This document shows, in pieces, positions 1 through 9,202 of a stretch of 64,000 nucleotides of DNA (position 1 is its first letter; each line of letters begins with the position of its first letter). The stretch is from NCBI GenBank assembly GCA_022036555.1, contig CM039128.1, positions 23,266,171-23,330,170 on the forward strand, written 5' to 3'. The notes beneath the pieces are model-generated. The model was not told where the DNA came from and searched no databases. It saw only the letters and a program-made list of their open reading frames with translations. Made by a program: the position numbers and the translations under genes. Source of the stretch: Microstegium vimineum (taxonomy: Eukaryota; Streptophyta; Magnoliopsida; Poales; Poaceae).

Positions 1-75
1 TGAGCACGTTCTCCCTGCTGCATCACTATTCCTTTAGTATTAAAGACTACATTTTAATTTTTTTTATATGTGCAG

Positions 76-1688
76 GTGTAAACATGATGGCCTATCCTAC
101 TTCAAGGGTCAAGTTGAAGCAATGTTGTTGATGGAGTCTTCTTCTCATTTGATGTTCTGTTATAAATTGATTCAAACACATGATGAAGATCTCGCAACAT
201 TTATTTGCAATGATTACTATAGGTATTAGATGCTAATGCTGATTTAGAATATGTTCTGTAAATACATGCAATTTGTTTCTAATTTTTTTTCTTATTATCA
301 GGATCTGTGAAGATTTACGGCAATGTTTTTGTGATTACTTTTCAAAAATCCAAAAACAGTCTGTTGTCATTGTAGAGAAAGTGAAGTCTGCCATGGATGA
401 AACAGAACTATATACAAAGATCAAACTCACAATTTGCTGCGTGCCTCAACATAAAAGGTTGAGTCTTTATTTAATGCCAACTTTCGCCATTTTCATTTTA
501 CCTTGCCATATCATGGTTTCAAGTGCTTATATGCAATTTATTGGTCACTAAATTTAACAATGAGTAAAATACAAATCCGGTCCTTAAACTTTTCTTACAT
601 GAAAAGTTTAAGGACTGGATTTGTATTTTACTCTTTAACAATTAAAGTGAAGATAATTTGCTCTTTTCTTACATGGATTTTGTTTATCTACTGCAGAATT
701 CTGTCATTCAAAAAATTCACTGATGAAAATGAAATGTATATAGTTTATGAGGCTGACGGGAGACTAATGATTTCATCCTCTTATGTTGGGAGAATGATGA
801 CATTGGGCTATCTACAATTCATTCTGAAAATTCACGAATCTGGTCTGTCGTGGAATGGTGAATTTAGTGAATCTCATATGTCAGTTGAAATTTTCGAAGG
901 CATTATGGTATTCAAGATAAAAATGCTAGGAAGTATGGTTAATCTCAAGCAAGAGTCAGGAATTGCAGACTTCAAAACATATAAGGATATTATATTCCCT
1001 CATTTCAAGAGATCTGATGTGAAAGACCACCCAGCTTACTTTGATCAATTCGTGCTTGATTTCATGGATATGCCTGATCCTGTTAACTCCCCTAAAGAAT
1101 CTGAGAGGTTTCGAGAATACATGTATTCACATCTATTTGCTAAAGCTCCTCTTGTGAGGTCCTCCTTGATAACAGATACATACCGAGCATGTGATTCTTT
1201 GGTAATTGAGCGTCCCCAGCCCGGTTCTTGGGCTATATATGGCCCACTTGATATGCAAGATTGCAATTTGCCTCAGTGGCAAAAGAACGATTTGACGGCT
1301 GCAGTGAAAGATATTTTTGAACACAAAACAGGCTCTTGGAATAGATTTGACCAAATCACATACTGGAATGTACTTACGTTGTCAAGACATGCAACTGAGC
1401 ACCTCCATTGGTATACGAAGGTATTTTTCTTTTTACTTTTTTGTAGTTCTAGTTTGTTAGTCGAATCATTAGATATCTAGTCTATCTTTTCTATCTAAAT
1501 AGGTTTCTGATTAGTCACAAACCAATATCTATTTGAAAAACATCAACTCAATTTTTTTTTTTGCAGGAAAACAAAGTACAAACTATAAAAGATCTTGTCA
1601 TCGTTGATTTGATACTAGCACGTGATCTCGGTGCTTATATAGCAAAGACTATTAGATATATCATTATGAATCCCAACCTTGATGGCCG
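76..1688 (+). CDS. Partial multi-exon plant gene of unrecognised family
   Basis: Four exons can be placed by reading-frame continuity across GT/AG junctions: 76-222, 302-457, 697-1420 and 1567-1688. The frame stays open across all three splices (phase 2 at the first two, phase 0 at the third), giving about 380 residues. Neither the start nor the true end is visible; a donor at 1689 (GTAAGT) implies more exons, and none could be followed past it. The protein is mixed alpha/beta in character, rich in aromatics, with a Trp/His-rich stretch (ITYWNVLTLSRHATEHLHW) near the end of the third exon. There is no signal peptide, membrane span or zinc motif that I can recognise. The open frames of 92 and 325 codons over this area wrongly read through introns. 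I do not recognise the family. Four clean exon junctions make a real, possibly truncated, host gene likely; a long-dead transposon gene is the alternative. Confidence 0.6.
553..642. mobile_element. Mutator-like MITE hairpin (72 bp) with 9-bp target duplication
   Basis: Two 33-base arms (562-594 and 601-633) are inverted copies with a single mismatch, separated by a 6-base loop (TTACAT). The hairpin is flanked by the direct repeat TTTAACAAT at 553-561 and 634-642. A 9-bp duplication is the hallmark of Mutator-like transposition, and short, nearly all-stem elements of this kind are common in grass introns. It lies in the intron between the exons ending at 457 and starting at 697 of the surrounding gene, so it is removed by splicing. 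Confidence 0.85.
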
Positions 1689-1997
1689 GTAAGTTTCTCA
1701 CTCCTTCCATCCAAACAACATATAACTGTGAATTAAAAGGCATGCTACTTTATATGAAGTTGGGAGGTAAATGACATGCCTCTAGTGGTTGCTCACTTTT
1801 GCACTAACAGTAATATAAAATAAAATGCCATTAGTTCACTGCACCCTCCTCAGCAACACAATTGTGCACGTGAACAGAGGACGAAGGGGGTGCGCCAAGC
1901 TACAAGGGCAGACACACTCATGACTCACCGCCATGGTGCTCGCACCAGTTATATTGACTCACCGCCATATTGCCGTCGGATGTACGATCTGGGGGAG
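1689..1997. other. Non-coding stretch between the first gene and the hAT element
   Basis: No supportable gene. It begins with the intron following the last visible exon and turns GC-richer after about 1860. A short direct repeat, GACTCACCGCCAT, occurs at 1922-1934 and 1958-1970. The open frame that starts at 1933 runs mainly through the hAT element and has no protein-like composition. Confidence 0.5.
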
Positions 1998-2997
1998 TAA
2001 GGATGGCAACGGGGCGGGTTCGGATCGGGTGAAACATCTGGGCACCCAAAACCGAAACCCGAACTTAAAACCCGAATCCGCCCCAAACACCGATTCGGGT
2101 GAAAATCAATCCCTGAAACCGAAAACCGTGGATATCCGAAACCCGACGGATTATCCAAAACCCGAAAACATTGCAACAAATCAACAGCCAAACATTTACA
2201 GACTATGCAGAACATGTACAGATCGATTAAAAAAATCGACACAGCCATTTACAGATTACAAGAACATCAAGACGTACGTACATACTAGTACTACATCCAT
2301 CACGGAGATAATGCAATCTAGCATTCAAGATAACGCAGCGACAAGGAAAAGGGAAGAAAGTATACAGAAACTATGCATTCACAACCAAAGCCTCGAAATA
2401 GGACCATCAAAGGCCGCTCAGATCCTGCGTTGCTCGACCAGAACCTGCCAGAATGGAACAAGCGACAAAATGGCGGGCAGATTTAGAGGCACTGTCGCCG
2501 CTGCCGCCGCTCCAGGTACAAACGCGGTGGCCTCACACAGCTGCATGCTAGATGCTCGCTCGGGCCCCCGGCAGAAGGCGCCTGCTGCTGTTGGGCGCGA
2601 GGTCGAGGATGCTAATGCGAGGAACGGAGGAGGGAGCCGGAAGCGGACGAGCTAGGAGCACGGAGCGCCTGAGCCCCCGTCGCCCGTCAGGGTGCCTCCG
2701 TGCGTGAGTGCCTGACTGCAGTCTGCGGCGCCTGGATGGGATGAACGGGCGAGGGATAGGGCTGAGGGACTCAGGATTTCAGCTTATATATCTAGGGTTT
2801 CTAGTTGGGCCACTAGTGGGCTTAATTTCGGGCCCCGATGAAGATCCGCGGGTGAAATTAAACATCTGCACCAAACCCGTAGCATTTCGGGTATCCGAAC
2901 CCGAAGACCCACGGGCGAAAATCAGACCCCGAAACCGAAACCCGTGGACCCGAAAACCGCGGATATCCGCCCCGAACCCGATCCGCTGCCATTCTTA
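1998..2997. mobile_element. hAT-like non-autonomous DNA transposon, 1000 bp
   Basis: The element begins TAAGGATGGCAACGG and, read from the other strand, its far end begins TAAGAATGGCAGCGG, so the termini are imperfect inverted repeats. It is flanked by a perfect 8-bp direct repeat, TGGGGGAG, at 1990-1997 and 2998-3005, the size made by hAT transposases. Subterminal regions on both sides are packed with short CCCGAA/TTCGGG motifs, a usual hAT arrangement for transposase binding. No transposase gene is present. The central 2430-2810 part is GC-rich and contains a TATA-like run near 2787 (TTATATATC); it could be captured host DNA, but I cannot identify a source. Confidence 0.85.
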
Positions 2998-3005
2998 TGG
3001 GGGAG

Positions 3006-3659
3006 GGATCGAGCAAGCGTGGGGACAGACCTAGAATGCTGGGTGGCGACGATCTTGGGGAAGCGGCTTACGGTTGGGGAGAGGGGTTGTCGGGTAGGAC
3101 TACGCTTTACTGGGTAGGCGTTGACATTTGATGCTTTCTATTAGTTGTAGATGTAGATTGTAGATAGAGATTTCTTATTTCTTATAAATTGTCATTCGCA
3201 TTATAAGTTGTTTAACATAAATTATTTGCAAATATGTAGATTTCCAAATGTATTTGCAAGTGTATGGAGAACTTTCAAGGCATCAGAGTGAGTGATATCT
3301 TGTGTTCATTTAAATTACACATAAATACTCTAACTTTCTTACTAATTTACACTGAGTATAGACTTAACCCCTGTCCTAATAAGCTATGTATGTTGTGTCA
3401 GAACTTTTGATGAACCTAAGAAGTATGCTGCTGTTGGAGACACAAAGACTGGAACTGGAGGTATCACTTTGCCAATATATCATGTTGTTTGGTTGATACT
3501 GTATTTTTGTTTTGTGTTGAGATGAGTTTGTTTTGTTTGGTGTCCATTCTTATCGTCACAAGTGTACAGTTCTTTATTCCATGAATACAGCCACTGCTCC
3601 TTTTGCTGAAGTGTGACTCCAGCTACTGACACTGCTCCTGCCCCTGCCCACTTCCATCT
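3006..3659 (+). other. Upstream region of the protease-like gene
   Basis: A GC-rich start is followed by AT-rich DNA without long open frames. A possible short exon lies at about 3402-3461, between a CAG acceptor and a GGTATC donor; its reading is open but too short to assign. A further acceptor-like TACAG occurs near 3590, just before the Ala/Pro-rich leader of the downstream gene. These may be 5' exons of that gene; the sequence alone does not decide. Confidence 0.3.
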
Positions 3660-5234
3660 TTGGGCTCTGCTACAGAAACAAGTTCAGCTTCGGGCCCACC
3701 TACAGCCCCAGCTGCAAAGGCTCCTTCGGGCTCTGCTACAGCTGCAAGTTCAGCTTCGGGCTCACCTACACCTCCTGCTGCAAAGGCTCCTTTTCTCGTG
3801 CTCGAGTGTGTATTGGAAGGTCAAAGGGTGCAGCTGTCATGTGATGATCTCAAATCCCTCAATGACAGCATGTACTTATTTGATAGCATCATTGACTTCG
3901 GCTTTGCCCGGATTTCATTGACATTCAACAACTCTAATGATATCCTGCTGCTGTGCACGAGTATCGCCACCCTGATAGCTGGATTGCAGGGAGAAGATGC
4001 ATTGAAAGTCCTGATCAGTGCCTTAGACCCGGAAAGGCTGGACTCATGCCGCTTGGTGTTCGTGCCAGTAAATGACACCACGCCCTACCGCTTAGGCAGC
4101 GGCACACACTGGAGCTTACTTGTCATTCACATAGCAGAGGACCGTGCTAGCTGTCGCTTTGTCCACCACGACAGCATGGGTGCCTTCAATTTCCTTGCTG
4201 CCAGAAGATATGCTCTGGCACTCAAGCCTAGGTTCCTGCCATCAGATGAAGTTATTGAAGCTGTGACACCTAAGTAGAACGGTGCTGAATGTGGCTTGGC
4301 TGTCTTAGCTCTGACCACTGAAATCTGCTCTTGGTGGAATAAAAGGGGACGGTGTGGGAAAAGCATGTGTTGGACTGAAATGGTCAACTCAATTGTCACA
4401 GCAAGAACCTATACAGACCTGAGGCTGAGATTGAGGAAAAACTTGAAAAGACTGGCCCTTGCTACAGCCACTGCAGCTGCTCTTGACTTTGCTGCAGGGA
4501 CAGGTGCTGCTCCTGACCTTGCTACAGCCACTCCCCTTCCTGCTCCCACCCTTGAGTCCGAAGTGCGAGGTAAAGTGGCGAAGCTGGTATGTGAGGACCT
4601 CGTGTGCCTTGGTGAGAAAGAAACATTTGTGGTTGACAAAGTAATCACATTTGTCTACAACCGGATTTCATTGATATTTCAAAGCCAGGACCTCCTACTG
4701 ATGTCGCCAATGCATGACTTTCTGAATGGGGATGGGGAAGACATGAATGTAGAAGCCAAGGCTAAGTCACTGCTTGGATCGTGCCGCATGGTGCTTCTGC
4801 CAGTAAGTGACATCATGGACTCGATGCATTCAGACAGAAAGCAGTGGAGCTTGCTAGTCGTCCAAATTGATACGGATCGTTCTAGCTGCCGGTTTTTCCA
4901 CCACAACTTGAGTGGTTTAAACAACAATGTTGCAATGAAATATGTCAAGGCTCTTCAACGATTGCTTCCAGAGCCCCAACCAGTTAGGGAAGACCACATC
5001 CCTCAACAGATAAATGCATTTGATTGTGGATTATATGTCTTGTGTTTGATCAAAGCCATCTGCACTTGGTGGACAAAAAGTGGACGGTCTGGGAACCTCA
5101 GTTATTCATTCAATGAGGTGAAAAACATATCGGGACATAATTTGGCAGATACAAGGGTCAAACTGAGTCAGAACTTGATGAAAGAACTTGGAGGTCTTGC
5201 CTCTGGTCCTACTGATTGTACTTTGACGAATTGA
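3660..5234 (+). pseudogene. Tandem-duplicated Ulp1/SENP8-like (C48) cysteine protease gene, both halves catalytically damaged
   Basis: One continuous frame of 524 codons, broken by a single TAG at 4275-4277, encodes two successive protease-like domains. C48 proteases cleave SUMO or NEDD8 from substrates using His-Asp-Cys plus an oxyanion Gln. Domain 1 (about 3790-4430) keeps His (HWSLLV, codon 4107), Asp (HHDS, 4170) and Cys (ECG, 4290), but the Gln codon directly before the Asn of the Q-N-x-x-(D/E)-C-G motif is the TAG stop. Domain 2 (about 4560-5190) keeps Gln and Cys (DCGLYVL, Cys 5025) but has Gln for His (QWSLLV, 4842) and Asn for Asp (HHNL, 4905). Ala/Pro/Thr-rich linkers precede each domain. 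The true 5' end is unclear; the ATG-less start is only where the frame opens. A standalone duplicated SENP8-like gene or an Ulp1 domain captured by a transposon are both possible; I see no transposase or terminal repeats. Calling it a pseudogene is inference. Confidence 0.7.
3661..3794 (+). repeat. Duplicated ~67-bp Ala/Pro/Ser linker unit
   Basis: GGGCTCTGCTACAG begins two consecutive, diverged copies of a unit ending in GCAAAGGCTCCTT. Both encode low-complexity Ala-Pro-Ser sequence ahead of the first protease domain. The unit length is a multiple of three or nearly so, and the frame stays open through both. Confidence 0.6.
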
Positions 5235-6398
5235 CTCTGTTCTGTTCTCCCTTTTGATAGACGATACCCCTGAGGGTGATGCTGTGCCTTAAAAGCTAAC
5301 TGAAGGACAAAATAGAAACATTCAGACCTTCTATTTCATTAGCTCTAGAACTGATGGACTCACTAGTTAGCTTGATGAAGTCATGACTAAGGTAGTTCAT
5401 TTCAGATTTTTTGGGTGGTGGCACTGAATCTTGGCAGATAGTTTTTGCCAATTGACTGAACCTCGGCAGATAGTTTTTGCCAATTGAGCATGTAGCCTAC
5501 TTTTTAATCACTCGTGTGGAGTAACACTTGTGAATGCTTGCTGGGATGATGATGGGGGATTATTTCTAAGGGTAATTAGTTTAATGTGGCGTGATAAATG
5601 ATACTCCATGTCTCTAAAGGAAGTCCATTTGGACATGATCTCACATGCCATTATGCCAAGGAATGATTAATTAGGGTGCAGTTTTCTTCTTATGCCCATA
5701 TTAAATAGAGTCGCGAGCGCCTTGTACTCACAACTGCCAAGTATCCAAAGTGGTAGGTTCGTTGAGCTTAGCACGGGTTCGATTCTGTTAGAAATCGGTC
5801 GCTGTTGGACACTCAAGCACACAAGAGCACAATAGAATTCAGGAGACAGAAAGATGGATGGAGGAACTTCACTGTACATATTCATGAAAGACGTGACCTA
5901 CTGCTACAGTAGGATAGGAATTGTCTCTAAAATTTCAACTTTATACAAAATATCCTTGCTGTAAGATTCGCACCTTCTAGAAATATCTCCTTCCTCTTTA
6001 TAATTTGCCCACATCTATATCTATAATCTATAGTCTATAATCTATCTATAATATAACTATAATAATAAAAAGACAATTTATGTCCACCTTTTTTCCACCA
6101 TCTTTTTCTGTCCGCTACCCGTACCATTACGGTCTCCTTTTATATCTATATATAATCTATAATCTATCTATAATAATCTATATCTATATATATACCTAAT
6201 AATAAAAGACAAAATTTCTAGCCATTTTTTTGGTCATCCATTTTTTTATCCGTCTCTTCCTCTAACTACCAAACAATATATAGTCCATACTCATACAAGT
6301 TTAAATAGATCTTGATCTCAAACATGATACAACGTTCGATTCCAAAACATATTGGATCCTGCATGTGATCTGAACAAAAAAACAACCGACTTTTCATA
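5235..6398. other. Non-coding stretch with AT-rich and short direct repeats
   Basis: No supportable gene. It holds the probable 3' flank of the protease-like gene. The direct repeat GCAGATAGTTTTTGCCAATTG occurs near 5434 and 5468. A tRNA B-box-like GGTTCGATTC lies near 5767 without a matching A box at proper spacing. Confidence 0.5.
6008..6225. repeat. AT-rich CTATAAT-type repeats, two related blocks
   Basis: Runs of ATCTATAATCTATA are followed twice by an AATAATAAAA-GACAA motif (about 6061 and 6201), giving two related blocks about 140 bp apart. The stretch after the first block (CCACCATCTTTTTCTGTCCG near 6097) recurs near 32868, so it belongs to a dispersed repeat family. Helitron or MITE origin is possible, but no termini could be fixed. 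Confidence 0.45.
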
Positions 6399-7781
6399 TG
6401 TCGGTGTTATGACCCAGGGGGTCAAGACCACCAACTAGTAAATTTGTGTATTGCGTGCTCCCTCTCCCAGATGTGATGCAAGAAGAACACAAGATTTATC
6501 CTGGTTCGGGCGCAGAAGGCCCTACGTCCAGCGGGGGAGGATGGATTGTATTATCTTGCACCGAAGTGCTCGTACAGGGGGGGTACAAACAGGTTTACAC
6601 GGAGGTGCTCAGGATGAGCTGAGGCCTAGGGTTAGCAGGGCTATCCTAGGTGGTCGGTTGATTGCCCGAGATGTTGATCAAGCAATTGGGTGTGTGGTGT
6701 ATGCGGGTCAGAGCTGATGTCCGAATGTCTAAGCCGATGTGCACCCGCTCCCTTTCATCTATTCCGATGTCCCCTTTTATAGATCAAGGGGAGGTACGGG
6801 AGTACAGAGTCCTAAACTGTAGCGGCATGGGAGGCGTGTTCGTGCTCCATGCTTGCGGTGGGACGTCGACCGCTGTAGCGGAGTGGCCTCCCTGTCCTTC
6901 CGGGGCTCCATGGCGTGGTGATGGCAGACTGGACGCTGCCGAACGTCATGGCGCAGTGCGGTCGGCCTTCTGCAGACGGGTACGAGTCCCATAGTTGACG
7001 CGAGACGGACTGGACGGGAGCCATGCCGGAGTGGTTGGAGACGATGGTCGAGCCCCCTGGTCGAGGGGGGTCGAGGCCGGCGTGACCCTGTCGTATCCCT
7101 GAAGACACAGTCGAGGGATGTCCTGTTCATGGCTCGAGGGGGTGCCTCTGCATTCCGTACCTACGACGTGGCTACAACGACCATATGGTTGACGGAAATC
7201 CCAGGCATGGGCGGCGAGTTGATGGATTTGACTGTGGTAGTGGGCGCCCATGGCGTTAGGCGGGGGCAGGTAGGCGCATTGGATCCCCTTTAACCCATAC
7301 CGGGAGCAAGTGAGTTGACCGAGCCTCCTGCGCGCGGGTCGTTCGATCGACCCCTTGTCCGTCATTCGAGGGGTCAAGGCGGAGGCGGAGGGGTCGTTCG
7401 TTCGACCCCTGTCCGTCAGTCGAGGTCGAGGCGGAAGGGTCGTTCGTTCGACCCCTGTCCGTCAGTCGGGGTCGAGGCGGAGGCGAGGGGGGGGGGGTCG
7501 TTCGTTCGACCCATGTCCGTCAGTCGAGGTCGATGCGGAGGGTTCGTTCGTTCGACCCCCGTCCGTCAGTCGAGGTAGAGACAGAGGGGTATCCTGTCTT
7601 CTGTTTTTCCTGCAATGGGCCGGCCCACGACCGGTCCCTGTTGCCGGTGAAGGAAACCTTTGCGTGATGGGCCTTCCTTCATTGACTCGGACGGCTGATC
7701 GGATCCTGCCTTAAAAATAGTTGCTATGTTAAGCATTAGATTATCACACGTTTAGGGTACCCCTTACCTTTGTACCCGACA
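6399..7781 (-). repeat. G0 3' LTR (left copy)
   Basis: Begins TGTCGGTG and ends ACCCGACA on the plus strand; 1383 bp, matching 20547-21939. A minus-strand TATAAAAG (6774-6781) is the promoter position shared with the other LTR. It contains a GC-rich minisatellite at 7333-7590. Confidence 0.92.
7333..7590. repeat. Five-copy GTCGTTCGTTCGACCCC minisatellite inside the G0 LTR
   Basis: Units of about 45-60 bp start near 7333, 7392, 7439, 7498 and 7544, each with TCGTTCG(T/A)TCGACCC, then TGTCCGTCA(G/T)TCG, then a purine-rich GAGGCGGAGG tail with variable G runs. The core TCG(A/T)TCGA is self-complementary. The other LTR carries the same array with different G-run lengths. Confidence 0.8.
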
Positions 7782-7800
7782 GTAGCCCCCGAGCCTCTAT
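7782..7800 (-). promoter_or_regulatory. G0 polypurine tract (candidate)
   Basis: Read on the minus strand, a purine-rich run (GAGGCTCGGGGGCTACT) lies immediately upstream of the 3' LTR start, where plus-strand DNA synthesis is primed in LTR elements. A related GCCCCCGAGCC block recurs at about 7878. Confidence 0.55.
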
Positions 7801-8029
7801 GCGGATAAGGAAAATCCACGTAGAGGTTTATGCTGATGATCTGCAGGGTTAGTAAGAGGTTCGATTCTCCACAAGGTAGCCCCCGAGCCCCCAGAGTAGT
7901 GATTAGGGACTCCTCTCTGATGTGTGTTCTATCGAGGGGGGTTAGGATTAACTAGAATCATAGCGCCCTATCGAGCGGTCGATTATGTTCGCCAGGCTAC
8001 GAGCGTTTCACTTCCTCGGGAAAGGGGTG

Positions 8030-8756
8030 CTCGAGGGCGGCTGTCGAAACCCTTTCTAGGGCCAGCCTTCGCTCCCTCGAGGGTTAAAACTGGAGTCATA
8101 GTGCCCTACGAGTGTTTTCGACCCTCTTTCGTTGAGGGGTGCCGTGCGTAGTCTAGCCCTCGAGCCTCGTGTGGCTGGGCTTTCACTACCTCCTAGCGTC
8201 CTTCCCACGGATCCTTGCGCTCGGATTGTGGGGCGAAGAGCATCGTGCTATCCTCGTTAGGACGAGCCTCGAAGTCCTCTGTGAGCCTTCGTAAGGACGA
8301 ACCTCGAAGTCCTCTGCGAGCTAGTAACGGGTATAAATTCAAGTGAAATCCAAGTGAGAACTCATGCCCCTTTCGACGGGGGTCGATAGAAGCCCTGAGG
8401 CGTTCTCATTTAAGCAACACCACGTGGATTACCTAGGTGCCAACTCTGTTCAATGAGAGTCGGAGGCCTGATGCCTCCCGTCGAAGGGATCCTTGGGTAT
8501 TCCGTGGTTATGCCTTGGATATGTCCCGGGGGGCCTCAAGAGTTCGTTCTCGAGCTAGGGGCTCGCGCCGGCCCCTCCTGGGTCATCCCTGACTCGCGTA
8601 CTCGAGGGCGGCTGTGAACCTCGTTCGTGGGGCCAGCCTTCGACCCCTCGAGATTTGGGGATGGACCGGAGTCCGTAACCCTGGGTCCTCCCTGACCTCA
8701 GGTACTCGAGGGCGGCTGTCGAACCCTGTGCAAGGGCCAGCCTTCGCTCCCTCGAG
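8030..8756. repeat. Three 52-bp imperfect hairpin units (8030-8081, 8601-8652, 8705-8756)
   Basis: Each unit begins CTCGAGGGCGGCTG and ends in CC(A/C)(G/C)CCTTCG-type sequence followed by CCCTCGAG, so each can fold on itself through CTCGAGGG/CCCTCGAG arms. All three are exactly 52 bp although the loops differ. They lie between the G0 3' LTR and the promoter of the antisense gene, in a region (7801-9018) without other recognisable genes. Confidence 0.65.
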
Positions 8757-9018
8757 ATTTTAACGGACGGGTCAACGTCCGTTGCTTACCTCCGAAGATA
8801 ACGTCCACCTGCCGCACGTTGTCCACCGTAGGCGCGTCTTTTTAGGAGATGTCCGTTCGACTGCGGCCGTAGCAGGCATAGGGTGCGGCGAGGCATGCGG
8901 CGCGGAGCCCGATGATGCGACGGGTGCGGCTTACGGAATACGAGGAGGTGGTAGGTGAGCGCATTAAATGTAGAGACTTACTTGCCTTTTCGTCGGATCC
9001 GCCCGTTGGGCTTCTGGT

Positions 9019-9026
9019 TATAAATA
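9019..9026 (+). promoter_or_regulatory. TATA box of the G0 antisense gene
   Basis: TATAAATA in a GC-rich context, 177 bp upstream of the ATG at 9203. A start site about 30 bp downstream would leave a 5' leader of roughly 150 bases. The position and strand fit only the plus-strand gene, not the minus-strand gag-pol. Confidence 0.6.
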
Positions 9027-9202
9027 CTGGGGGTGGGGGTCTGGCTTCCGCACGCTTGCCATTGCCTTCCCTGTCTTCTTCCTCTCGCTGTTGCCTTCGT
9101 CGCCCACCAAGCCGGATCTTTGCGTGCGCGAGAGTAGGGAGAGGAGAGATTGGCAACATACCTTCCACCCCCGCATCCGAGCGCATCCGCTTCCCTGCTC
9201 CC

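Noticed and set aside
5700..5780. tRNA or SINE suggested by GGTTCGATTC
   Set aside because: No A box at the right distance, no cloverleaf and no poly-A or terminator tail were found.
7333..7590. CRISPR-like array of repeats
   Set aside because: Units are contiguous, degenerate and inside a plant LTR, with no unique spacers.
7315..7714. Possible Arg/Ser-rich proteins over the LTR minisatellite
   Set aside because: They are translations of tandem GTCGTTCG repeats, present in different frames, with no start context or conservation.
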